From an uncultured Bacteroidales bacterium (GTDB taxonomy: Bacteria; Bacteroidota; Bacteroidia; Bacteroidales; Paludibacteraceae), in the NCBI GenBank assembly GCA_944321895.1, contig CALUNA010000020.1:1-46202 (forward strand): a stretch of DNA of 46,202 nt. Reading direction: 5' to 3'. Of the stretch, positions 17,460 through 25,383 are shown one piece after another. Made by a program: the position numbers and the translations under genes. A model generated the notes under the pieces. The model did no database searches. It was not told where the DNA came from and saw only the letters and a list, made by a program, of their open reading frames with translations. Numbering within the stretch: the first letter of the stretch is position 1; each line of letters starts with the position of its first letter.

Positions 17460-19331
17460 ATGAAAAAAGTTATTACAAAAATGCTCGCACTGACAGCATT
17501 AGTCCTGTTTGGTGCAGGAAATGTGAATGGACAAACGTATCATGCTATTACAGACGGAGAGTACATTGAGTTATCGCAAACAAACATTGAAGCCAGTGAT
17601 TGGATAACATACGATGCAGCAAATTATTCATCAAGAACCAAATGCAATGAGGCAGGTGCAACAATACCAAATCTTTCCAAAACAGATCGTTATGTAACCT
17701 TATACATCTCAGGCTGTGAAAGTTTCACTATCCAGGCTGACGGAAACAATTCTCCCAGATATTTGACATACAGTATAAATGATGGAACTGCCATACAAAC
17801 CGCAGCATGGCCTAATAATTGCAATGAACAAACATTTTCAACGGAAAATACTGGAGATATCAAACTCGTTATTGCCGGTGTAAATGGCTCGGTTTATTTA
17901 TCCGGAATCACGTTTTTTGCTCCTTCCGCCCCTGCCATTTCATCTTTCCAGGTTCCTTATGGCGACGGAGAATATATTGCAGCAACCATTGACAACGAGA
18001 ACAGTACAATCAGCGCAGAACTGCCGTACGGTACGGATTTGACTAACATTGAACCGGTAATCACCCTGCAAGGAACAGCCAAAAGCTATTCACCGACCGG
18101 TGCACAAAATTTCAGCAGTCCGGTTGAATACAGCATTTTTGCTTCAGAAGATGCATCAGGCGAGGCCTTGAAAACATACACCGTAACACTGACGACAGAA
18201 CAAACCGCCAGCACAGACGCGACCTTGTCAAGCATAACAATTAATGGCACTGCAATTGAAGGTTTCGATGCCAACACAACTGAATATAGCGTGGTTCTGC
18301 CATACAGTGCTACCATGCCGGTTGTTGCAGCCACCACTACCGATGTTGCCGCAAGCATTGCCACAATCACGCAACCGACCAGCTTGCCTGCTACCGTGAC
18401 CATTACCGTAACTGCCGGTGATGGAACCACAACGAAGACCTATACAGTCAATATCAGCATGGAAACCGCCCCGAAAGTACTGAAGGAAGCCGTATACAGC
18501 AATGGTTTCAAAGCATTTATCAAACAAAGCGTAACAAACGGTGATGGCACCACAGATGACAGCCAAGGAACGGTAACGGCTTATTATCTGGCCGGAACAA
18601 CTGCTCCGACTGTAAGCGCTGAAAATTTGACATGCGAAAGCGGTAGTGCCGCCATTGATGAGGAAGGCAATATCGTTGTAACCGGCGAAGACAATACAAC
18701 CAAGATTTTCACCGTAAACGTAGAAGCTGTTGAACCGCAAGCCGCATCAAGTGCCACCATTACATTTGACGGTACGGAAACATGGATTAAAAATGGTTAT
18801 GGATATGACAGCAGCAAAGGCTGGAAATTCTCCAAAAACGTTGAAGAATCCTCTAACCGCCGGATATCAGAAGGAAAAACTCGCATCTATTTCTTTGTCG
18901 GTGCGTGCAAGGAAGTGACTCTGACAACCGCTTCCGGAATAACAAGTGACCGGGATATTACCGTTGCCGTAAACAATGTAAATATTCCTGACATAACAAC
19001 AGCTCCCAAAACTCCGGGCAGTATAACCATTCCGGTAAACAGCACAAGTCCCGCCATGATTGAAATTGTTTCTGCACAAACAAGTGGCGATGGCGGTTTC
19101 AGCAGCATCAGCATTGCACCGAACAGCACCACAGGTTTGCAACAAGTTGCAATATCATCCATATCGTTCAACGGCAAGCAGATTCTGAATCCGGAAGGTT
19201 TGCAGGTAAGCGTGTTCGATGCGACCGGACGCATGGTAATCAATTCGAACAATACGGCCATCAGCTTGTCGCAAGGCGCATATATCGTCAAAGCAGCACA
19301 AAGCACATTGAAAGTGATTGTGGCTGAATAA
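17460..19331 (+). CDS. Secreted multidomain beta-sandwich protein with T9SS-like C-terminus
   Basis: The 623-residue protein has a signal peptide (cleavage near NVNGQ, about 25). It has a beta-rich N-terminal domain, a DUF5018-like domain (about 158-240), a cadherin-like beta-sandwich (about 245-335, with SSITINGTAI and YTVNIS), a similar diverged unit (about 340-425), another beta domain, and a C-terminal sorting-like domain (LQVSVFDATGRMV, LSQGAYIVK). It contains no catalytic motif I recognise. It may be a surface adhesin or a carbohydrate-binding protein. It stands alone between its own promoter and terminator. Function is unknown; secretion by T9SS is inferred from the C-terminus. Confidence 0.75.
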   Translation: MKKVITKMLALTALVLFGAGNVNGQTYHAITDGEYIELSQTNIEASDWITYDAANYSSRTKCNEAGATIPNLSKTDRYVTLYISGCESFTIQADGNNSPRYLTYSINDGTAIQTAAWPNNCNEQTFSTENTGDIKLVIAGVNGSVYLSGITFFAPSAPAISSFQVPYGDGEYIAATIDNENSTISAELPYGTDLTNIEPVITLQGTAKSYSPTGAQNFSSPVEYSIFASEDASGEALKTYTVTLTTEQTASTDATLSSITINGTAIEGFDANTTEYSVVLPYSATMPVVAATTTDVAASIATITQPTSLPATVTITVTAGDGTTTKTYTVNISMETAPKVLKEAVYSNGFKAFIKQSVTNGDGTTDDSQGTVTAYYLAGTTAPTVSAENLTCESGSAAIDEEGNIVVTGEDNTTKIFTVNVEAVEPQAASSATITFDGTETWIKNGYGYDSSKGWKFSKNVEESSNRRISEGKTRIYFFVGACKEVTLTTASGITSDRDITVAVNNVNIPDITTAPKTPGSITIPVNSTSPAMIEIVSAQTSGDGGFSSISIAPNSTTGLQQVAISSISFNGKQILNPEGLQVSVFDATGRMVINSNNTAISLSQGAYIVKAAQSTLKVIVAE

Positions 19332-19355
19332 GAATCATATCGTTTGTTTATATGA

Positions 19356-19389
19356 AAAACGGGGTGCACTTTGAAGTGCCCCCCGTTTT
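19356..19389. terminator. Bidirectional terminator between convergent genes
   Basis: AAAACGGGGTGCACTT and AAGTGCCCCCCGTTTT form a near-perfect stem with one mismatch and a small loop. It has a T-rich flank on the + side and an A-rich flank on the other, so it could serve both the secreted-protein gene and the antiporter gene. Confidence 0.85.
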
Positions 19390-19427
19390 GTTTTGCATTG
19401 TTCCGGCTTGGCAAAACGGCAGAAACA

Positions 19428-20381
19428 TTATTCCATCTGCACCATATATACCGTAAACAGGATATACAGGGCGACCAATACAATAGAACAAAGACGGAAT
19501 TGCATGCGCTTGCGGGCAACAAAAAGCCAATAGAGAACAGTTGCACCCATAAGGAACAACAAATCAAAATTGAAACGCGTCGAATATGTAACCGGGCTTA
19601 TGAAAGAACATACCGGTATGATAAACAGGATATTGAAAATATTGCTTCCCACAACGTTGGCTATGGCGATGTCGTTCTTTTTGCGGACAGCTGCAGTTAC
19701 GGATGTAGCCAGCTCCGGCAGCGATGTTCCCATGGCCACAATGGTCATCCCGATAAATTTCTCGCTCATGCCCCACTCGCGCGCCAGCGAAATGGCACTG
19801 TCAACAAGCAGATTACCGCCGCCGACAAGTCCTCCCAAACCTACGAGTATCAGCATAATCGCCCACCAGATATTGACTTGTTGCGCATCCGTTCTGACCG
19901 TTTCCTTACGGTTTTTCATGGCCATATGCATAACATAAGCCATGTAAAGCGCAAAAACGGCCAGCATGATGACACCTTCCCACCAGGAAATATGGCCATC
20001 ACCACTCACAAAACGAGGAAACAAACCCACACCAAGCAACAGCAATGCTCCCAAGAACGAAACCGGCAAATCCATACGCACAATGCTGCGGTTCACTGCC
20101 ATCGGATAAATCAATCCGGCAATGCCAAGAATAAACAACAAATTGAACAGGTTGCTGCCAACCACATTGGCTATGGCAATGTCATTTGAACCTTTCAACG
20201 ACGCACTCGCGCTGACCACCAGTTCCGGCATGGATGTACCGAAAGCAACAATAACAAGCCCGATAACAAGTTCGGACACACGTAACCGGTAAGCAAGTTT
20301 AGATGCACCGCTCACTAACCAGTCCGCACCCAAAACAACCAAAGCAAGACCGGCAATAAAAAGAAGAATGTCTAAAAACAT
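19428..20381 (-). CDS. Calcium/sodium antiporter, CaCA (YrbG) family
   Basis: A 317-residue inner membrane protein with about ten transmembrane helices and the two inverted alpha repeats that define the CaCA superfamily: GTSMPELVVS (48-57) with GSNDIAIANVVGSNLFN, and GTSLPELATSV (218-228) with KKNDIAIANVVGSNIFN. The paired acidic residues in GTS-PEL form the cation site. It exchanges Ca2+ for Na+ or H+. Length and layout are complete. It is a single gene with its own -7 element upstream. Confidence 0.93.
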   Translation of the reverse strand: MFLDILLFIAGLALVVLGADWLVSGASKLAYRLRVSELVIGLVIVAFGTSMPELVVSASASLKGSNDIAIANVVGSNLFNLLFILGIAGLIYPMAVNRSIVRMDLPVSFLGALLLLGVGLFPRFVSGDGHISWWEGVIMLAVFALYMAYVMHMAMKNRKETVRTDAQQVNIWWAIMLILVGLGGLVGGGNLLVDSAISLAREWGMSEKFIGMTIVAMGTSLPELATSVTAAVRKKNDIAIANVVGSNIFNILFIIPVCSFISPVTYSTRFNFDLLFLMGATVLYWLFVARKRMQFRLCSIVLVALYILFTVYMVQME

Positions 20382-20478
20382 AGAACAATAAAATAGATTT
20401 TAGATTAACGAGATTTGTTTTACAAATGCCGGACAGATAGATTTTCCAGCACCCAAAACCTGCAACAATAATAATTTG

Positions 20479-20486
20479 CAAAAGTA
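20479..20486 (-). promoter_or_regulatory. -7 element of the antiporter gene
   Basis: On the - strand this reads TACTTTTG, an exact TAnnTTTG match. The leader would be about 90 nt. I see no well-spaced -33 element. Confidence 0.5.
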
Positions 20487-20663
20487 CAAAAAATCAAAAC
20501 ATCCACCCTGAAATATACGAGCGGACTGTTTTTTTTAGATTATTTTACGATTTATCCGACCCATTACTCCGGCTTTCGCCATAAAATTGCCACAAGGTTC
20601 CGGAAGCATGTTTGAAGCCTCATTGTTTCCCCGAAAACATCCGGACAAGAAATCCGGAGATTT

Positions 20664-20692
20664 TTGGGTGCATCCAACTTTCACTATCTTTG
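20664..20692 (+). promoter_or_regulatory. Promoter of the HMA-AraC regulator gene
   Basis: TTG at 20664-20666 and TATCTTTG at 20685-20692 are separated by 18 bp. The predicted start near 20699 gives a leader of about 16 nt to the ATG at 20715. An ATG at 20702 is out of frame. Confidence 0.7.
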
Positions 20693-20714
20693 CAGCAATC
20701 AATGACAGCAACCA

Positions 20715-21293
20715 ATGACAGACGAGACCCATACGCTCCACATCAAAAACATGGTATGCCACCGCTGCATCATGGCCGTGGACCACGCCCTGCGTGCATT
20801 GGGTTTACATCCGCTTTCCGTGGAACTCGGCATCGCCGTCACTGCCGAGGAAATGACCCCGGAACTGCGCCTGCAGGTAAAAGAAGCATTGGAAGCCCTG
20901 GAGTTCGAACTGATAGACGACCGCCGGTTGCAGACAGTGCAACAGATGAAGGACCTTATCATTGCCATGGTGCACCATCCAACAACCCTACCCATTCAAA
21001 CCAACCTGTCGGACTATCTGGCCCGAACCATCGGCAAGGATTACGGCACACTGAGCAAACTGTTTTCCGAAGCCACGGGCAACACGGTAGAAAAATATGT
21101 CATTGCCCAAAAAATCGAGCGTGCCAAGGAATTGCTTACCTATGGCGAACTGACGTTGAACGAGATTGCCGACCGGCTGGGTTACTCCAGCACCGCCTAC
21201 CTGAGCGCACAATTCAAAAGCGTGACAGGCATCACCCCCACACAGTTCAAACAGCAAAAAGAGAAACGGCGCAAGCCATTGGACGAAATTTAA
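20715..21293 (+). CDS. AraC-family regulator with N-terminal heavy-metal-associated domain
   Basis: The 192-residue protein joins two units. Residues 1-70 look like an HMA (ferredoxin-fold metal chaperone) domain: a beta strand, then NMVCHRC with Cys15 and Cys18 spaced CxxC, an alpha helix, VELGIAV and a final EFELIDD strand. Residues 90-185 form an AraC-type double helix-turn-helix, with KIERAKELLTYGELTLNEIADRLGYSS and the FKSVTGITPTQFK ending. The classical AraC sugar-binding domain is absent. The copper ATPase gene follows 103 bp downstream, so a Cu(I)-responsive activator is the natural inference. The fusion is seen directly; metal specificity is inferred. Confidence 0.85.
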   Translation: MTDETHTLHIKNMVCHRCIMAVDHALRALGLHPLSVELGIAVTAEEMTPELRLQVKEALEALEFELIDDRRLQTVQQMKDLIIAMVHHPTTLPIQTNLSDYLARTIGKDYGTLSKLFSEATGNTVEKYVIAQKIERAKELLTYGELTLNEIADRLGYSSTAYLSAQFKSVTGITPTQFKQQKEKRRKPLDEI

Positions 21294-21313
21294 GACAAAA
21301 GCGACATAATCTT

Positions 21314-21340
21314 ATAACTTATTCCCCGAATATCATAACT
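21314..21340 (+). promoter_or_regulatory. 21-bp-spaced direct repeat, likely AraC-type operator for copA
   Basis: ATAACT occurs at 21314-21319 and 21335-21340, exactly 21 bp apart, the usual spacing of the two half-sites contacted by AraC-type DNA-binding domains. The second copy covers the place where a -33 element would be (about 21 bp before the -7 at 21361), and no TTG is found there, as in activator-dependent promoters. Confidence 0.55.
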
Positions 21341-21360
21341 CCCCTTTGCGTTTTCCACCG

Positions 21361-21368
21361 TAAATTTG
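21361..21368 (+). promoter_or_regulatory. -7 element of copA
   Basis: TAAATTTG matches TAnnTTTG. The expected start near 21375 leaves a leader of about 22 nt to the ATG at 21397. The -33 region lacks a recognisable TTG at correct spacing. Confidence 0.6.
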
Positions 21369-21396
21369 CAGGCATAAACCCAAACTATTGTCCATA

Positions 21397-23877
21397 ATGG
21401 AAAACAAAAATACTGTCCAACAAAATTTCAACGTATTGGGCATGAGTTGCGCCGCCTGCGCCACCCGTGTGGAGAAAACCTTGAACCGGCAACCGGGTGT
21501 GAGCAAGGCTGTCGTAAACTACGCGGCTGCAACCGTACATGTAGAATACGACAAACACGATTGTACTCCTGAACAACTCCGGCACGCTGTGCAGGACGCC
21601 GGCTATGACCTTGTTACCAATGACGAACCGGAAACCGAGACGGAAAAAATTCGTGCAAGGAATTACCGCCGGCTTCAGATAAATACGGCAGGTGCCGTTA
21701 CACTTGCGTTACCCGTATTGATAATCAGTTTCTTCGGGAATTCCCTGCCCCATTCCGGTCTTGTCATGTGCCTGCTCGCGACACCTGTCGTATTCGGTTT
21801 TGGAAATTCTTTTTTCCGAAATGCATGGAAACAGCTCAGGCATGGTGCCGCCAACATGGACACTTTAGTGGCAAGCAGTACCGGCATTGCCTATTTTTTC
21901 AGTCTTTTCAACCTCCTTTTTCCTGATTTCTGGCTTACACGCGGCATTGAACCGCATGTTTATTTTGAAGCGTCGAGTGTCATCATCGCTTTCATACTGC
22001 TTGGGAGATTGCTCGAGGAACGCGCCAAGAGCAAAACATCCGTTGCCATAAAAAAATTGATGGGCCTTAGTCCGAAATACGTCATCCGCATACTGTCCGA
22101 CGGCAGGCAGGAAACCGTAGCGGTGTCACAAGTCCATGTCGGAGACCTGCTCATGGTCAAACCAGGCGAGCGCATTGCAGTAGATGGGACACTGGTTGAC
22201 GGCAGTTCATATGTTGATGAAAGCATGCTGAGTGGCGAACCCATCGCCACGGGCAAACAGGCCGGCGACAAGGTCTATGCGGGAACGCTGAACCAAAAAG
22301 GCACATTCCGTTTCAAGGCAGACAAGGTTGGCAGCAATACCATGCTTGCAAATATCATACGCATGGTACAGGAAGCGCAGGGCAGCAAAGCACCCGTACA
22401 AAAAACCGTAGATAAAATTGCTGCCGTATTTGTCCCTGCCATTATGGGAATAGCCTTGTTGTCGTTCATTCTTTGGTGGCTGCTGGCTCCTGAAAATGGT
22501 TTTACCTATGGCATCCTGGCTGCCGTCACCGTGTTGGTCATTGCTTGCCCGTGCGCTCTTGGTCTGGCTACCCCTACCGCGCTGATGGTCGGCATTGGCA
22601 AAGCCGCCGAAAACGGTATACTCATCAAAAACGCCGAAAGCATAGAAACGGCCCAAAACATAGACACCATAGTCATGGATAAGACAGGAACCCTTACGGA
22701 AGGAAAACCTGTTGTCAACCATACGGTATGGAACACCGATTGCGAAAAGGATTATTCCATATTCCTGTGTAATCTGGAACGCCGCTCCGAACATCCCCTG
22801 GCAGATGCCATTACCGTACATTATGCCGCTTTGCCGGATCTGCCTGTTGATAAGTTCGAGAATATTTCCGGCATGGGTGTAAAAGGGTGCATAGACGGGA
22901 AGGAATATTATGCAGGAAGCCGCAAACTGTTATTGGACAGAGGCATACAAGTATCTTCATATCTGGAAACAAAAGCCATGCAATTGGAAGCGGAAGCGCA
23001 AAGCATGGTATGGTTTTCCGACAATCACGAAGCTATTGGCTTTGTTGCAATAACCGACCGCATCAAGGAAAACTCGGCCAAAGCTGTGGAATTGTTGCAA
23101 AAAGTACAACATCTCACGCTGTACATGCTGACCGGCGACAATGAAAAAACAGCAACTGCAATAGCTGCCCAAACAGGACTGAAGAACATCAGGGCCAGCA
23201 TGCTACCACAAGACAAGGCAGCCTTTGTGCGGCAGCTGCAACACGATGGACACAAGGTTGCCATGGTTGGCGACGGCATAAACGACAGCGCTGCACTATC
23301 GCAGGCAGATCTGAGCATCGCCATGGGAACAGGTAGCGATATTGCCATGGATACGGCCGACATGACCATTATTTCCTCCGACTTGACCAAAATTTCCGAA
23401 GCGCTGGATATTTCCGCACCGACCGTGCGTACCATAAAACAAAATCTGTTTTGGGCATTTTTCTACAATCTTGTCAGTATTCCCATTGCAGCCGGAATAC
23501 TTTATCCCGTAAACGGATTTTTGCTGAATCCCATGATAGCAGGAGCAGCCATGGCATTCAGCAGTGTCAGCGTCGTGACAAACAGCCTGCGGCTGCGCCG
23601 TAAAAAAATGAAAACCGCCAAGGATGCGGATATTCAATCACACAACAATAAAAACGATAAAATTATGAAGAAAACATTTCATGTAAAAGGCATGATGTGC
23701 CAACATTGCTGCGCACATGTGGAAAAAGCACTGAACAGTATTCCTGGAGTACATGCAACAGTTACCTTGGAGCCCCCTGTTGCCGTTGTGGAATTCGATG
23801 GCAATGAAAAAACACTGGACGAATTACAAAATGCCGTAACGGAAAACGCTGGCGAATATACATTGACAGCCGAATAG
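21397..23877 (+). CDS. copA: Cu(I)-exporting P1B ATPase with N- and C-terminal HMA domains
   Basis: From the ATG at 21397 (the upstream TTG at 21388 is less likely) the protein has 826 residues. Order: N-terminal HMA domain with GMSCAAC (Cys18, Cys21), transmembrane helices, actuator domain, the transmembrane CPC site (384-386), phosphorylation site DKTGT (D428), hinge GDGIND (D626 to D630), last helices, then a linker (738-756) and a second HMA domain with GMMCQHC (Cys768, Cys771). It pumps Cu(I) out of the cytosol. The C-terminal domain is unusual: an A7 run at 23602-23608 keeps it in frame, and six A would stop the protein after K737, close to the usual length. See the separate CopZ entry. 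Confidence 0.93.
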   Translation: MENKNTVQQNFNVLGMSCAACATRVEKTLNRQPGVSKAVVNYAAATVHVEYDKHDCTPEQLRHAVQDAGYDLVTNDEPETETEKIRARNYRRLQINTAGAVTLALPVLIISFFGNSLPHSGLVMCLLATPVVFGFGNSFFRNAWKQLRHGAANMDTLVASSTGIAYFFSLFNLLFPDFWLTRGIEPHVYFEASSVIIAFILLGRLLEERAKSKTSVAIKKLMGLSPKYVIRILSDGRQETVAVSQVHVGDLLMVKPGERIAVDGTLVDGSSYVDESMLSGEPIATGKQAGDKVYAGTLNQKGTFRFKADKVGSNTMLANIIRMVQEAQGSKAPVQKTVDKIAAVFVPAIMGIALLSFILWWLLAPENGFTYGILAAVTVLVIACPCALGLATPTALMVGIGKAAENGILIKNAESIETAQNIDTIVMDKTGTLTEGKPVVNHTVWNTDCEKDYSIFLCNLERRSEHPLADAITVHYAALPDLPVDKFENISGMGVKGCIDGKEYYAGSRKLLLDRGIQVSSYLETKAMQLEAEAQSMVWFSDNHEAIGFVAITDRIKENSAKAVELLQKVQHLTLYMLTGDNEKTATAIAAQTGLKNIRASMLPQDKAAFVRQLQHDGHKVAMVGDGINDSAALSQADLSIAMGTGSDIAMDTADMTIISSDLTKISEALDISAPTVRTIKQNLFWAFFYNLVSIPIAAGILYPVNGFLLNPMIAGAAMAFSSVSVVTNSLRLRRKKMKTAKDADIQSHNNKNDKIMKKTFHVKGMMCQHCCAHVEKALNSIPGVHATVTLEPPVAVVEFDGNEKTLDELQNAVTENAGEYTLTAE
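23665..23877 (+). CDS. copZ: CopZ-like copper chaperone, in frame with copA or independently started
   Basis: The last 70 codons form a complete HMA metallochaperone: MKKTFHVKGMMCQHCCAHVE at the start (CxxC), IPGVHATVTLEP and ending near EYTLTAE. It begins with its own ATG after a very A-rich stretch, which resembles ordinary start sites in this genome. The preceding 53 bp (23612-23664) look like an intergenic linker and contain stops in one other frame. As the sequence stands it is fused to CopA; internal initiation, or a six-A version of the run at 23602, would make it a separate protein delivering Cu(I) to CopA. Confidence 0.5.
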   Translation: MKKTFHVKGMMCQHCCAHVEKALNSIPGVHATVTLEPPVAVVEFDGNEKTLDELQNAVTENAGEYTLTAE

Positions 23878-24026
23878 CAGGAATATTCGCCGGTTTCCCC
23901 GCGGAAACAGTTATAAAAAACACCTTGGTTTGCCCCGGCAAATCCGAACCCGTCATTTTTTCTTTTCTAATGTGTTTTAAATAAAAGATAAGGTATCATA
24001 TTAACCATAGATCAGAGAAAAAATAG

Positions 24027-24034
24027 TACTTTTG
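24027..24034 (+). promoter_or_regulatory. -7 element of the RND efflux operon
   Basis: TACTTTTG matches TAnnTTTG. Transcription would start near 24041, 32 nt before the ATG at 24073. The -33 region has only TTAACC. The upstream part (23893-23944) contains two short hairpins, GTTTCC/GGAAAC and TTTGCC/GGCAAA, without clear T tracts. Confidence 0.55.
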
Positions 24035-24072
24035 CAGCCAAAATCGGAATCTTTGACTTTATTGCACCAGAA

Positions 24073-25380
24073 ATGAAGATATCGCAAGAAGAACTTCTCA
24101 AAAAGACCGTCAAGGCTGGAAAACGTACCATCATAATAAGCAGGAAGGCCGGTCGCAAAGTACGCACTTTTTCAAGACGTACATGGATTATCATAGGTTG
24201 TTGCGCCGTGGTATTGGGCGGAGGCTTGTATTGGCTGTTTCGCCCGAAGCCACCCAAACCCGTCTATCCGGTAGTTGCAGCCCAGCATGTTGTTACCGAC
24301 AACGTTGAAGTTTATGGCGAATATGCCGGTAAAATCCGGGCACAACAGTTCGTGGAAGTCCGTGCCCGGGTGGAGGGTTATCTTGAAAACATGCTGTTTG
24401 AAGAAGGTACATATATCAAGAAAAACCAGATTCTTTTCATTATAGATCCCAAGCCCTATCAGGCTGCGGTTGAAAAGGCCAAGGCGCAACTGAACAAGAA
24501 CCAGGCGCTTTCCCTGAAAGCCGAGCGCGACCTGGAACGCATCCGTCCGCTCTATGAACAGAATGCTGCCAGCCAGCTGGATATGGACAACGCCGTTGCC
24601 GCCTATGAAAGCGCAAAAGCGGAAGTTGTGATGAGCGAAGCAGACCTCACACAGGCAGAAATAGCTCTGAGCTATACAACAGTGCGCTCACCCATTTCAG
24701 GCAACATAAGTGAAAGCAACGTGGACATTGGTACATTGGTCGGTCCCGGCGGCAAATCACTGCTGGCGACCATCGTAAAAAGCGATACGGTGCGCGTGGA
24801 TTTCAGCATGACCGGACTGGACTACCTGAAAAGCAAGGAACGCAACGTCAATCTCGGACAAAAAGACACCTTGCGCAGTTGGGTCCCGTACATAACCATC
24901 ACGCTTGCCGACAATTCTGAATACCCCATACGCGGCATTGTGGACTTTGCCGACCCTCAGGTTGACCCGAATACCGGCACATTCTCCGTACGTGCTGAAA
25001 TGGCTAATCCGGAACACATATTGCTTCCCGGACAAATGACAAAAGTTCGTCTGCTGCTTGATGTCCGTGAAAATGCCATCGTTGTACCGACAAAAGCCCT
25101 TGTCATTGAAAAAGGAGCTGCATACGTATTCGTTGCACGTCCGGACAGCATTGTGGAAAAACGCTTCATTGAACTTGGCCCGCAGGTAGACAACAATATT
25201 GTAGTAGAGCGCGGTCTGGGACGTGATGAAATGATTATTGTGGAAGGCTTCCACAAACTCAGCCACGGCATGAAAGTGGATTTGACCGTGTTGCCGACAG
25301 AAAACACGCATTATACCAAAACAGCGGAACCTGAACCCACACAACCGGCAGATGCCGACACCATTACATTGGCACAGTAA
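24073..25380 (+). CDS. RND efflux periplasmic adaptor (membrane fusion protein)
   Basis: The 435-residue adaptor links the inner membrane pump to the outer membrane factor. After the anchor it shows the HlyD/AcrA order: barrel-sandwich half (VEVRARVEGYLENMLFEEG), alpha hairpin (about 135-200, ERDLERIRPLYEQNAAS), second lipoyl half (IALSYTTVRSPISG), beta barrel (GIVDFADPQVDPNTGTFSVR) and membrane-proximal domain. Unlike most relatives, which begin with a lipoprotein signal, it starts with about 36 strongly basic residues (12 Lys/Arg) before a single transmembrane segment (37-56). That would leave a positively charged cytoplasmic tail. The pump gene follows after 3 bp. Confidence 0.92.
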   Translation: MKISQEELLKKTVKAGKRTIIISRKAGRKVRTFSRRTWIIIGCCAVVLGGGLYWLFRPKPPKPVYPVVAAQHVVTDNVEVYGEYAGKIRAQQFVEVRARVEGYLENMLFEEGTYIKKNQILFIIDPKPYQAAVEKAKAQLNKNQALSLKAERDLERIRPLYEQNAASQLDMDNAVAAYESAKAEVVMSEADLTQAEIALSYTTVRSPISGNISESNVDIGTLVGPGGKSLLATIVKSDTVRVDFSMTGLDYLKSKERNVNLGQKDTLRSWVPYITITLADNSEYPIRGIVDFADPQVDPNTGTFSVRAEMANPEHILLPGQMTKVRLLLDVRENAIVVPTKALVIEKGAAYVFVARPDSIVEKRFIELGPQVDNNIVVERGLGRDEMIIVEGFHKLSHGMKVDLTVLPTENTHYTKTAEPEPTQPADADTITLAQ

Positions 25381-25383
25381 ACT

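Larger units (their letters stand above)
20382..20714. other. Divergent intergenic region, antiporter and copper regulator
   Basis: This 333-bp gap has no gene. It holds the antiporter -7 element (20479-20486, - strand), three copies of the palindromic hexamer TCCGGA (20599-20604, 20640-20645, 20653-20658), and the promoter of the AraC-type gene (20664-20692). The last two hexamers can pair as a hairpin with a 7-nt loop followed by GATTTTTG. I see no small gene here. Confidence 0.7.

Noticed and set aside
21388-21396. TTG start for copA
   Set aside because: An ATG nine bases later begins the usual N-terminus and fits the leader length.
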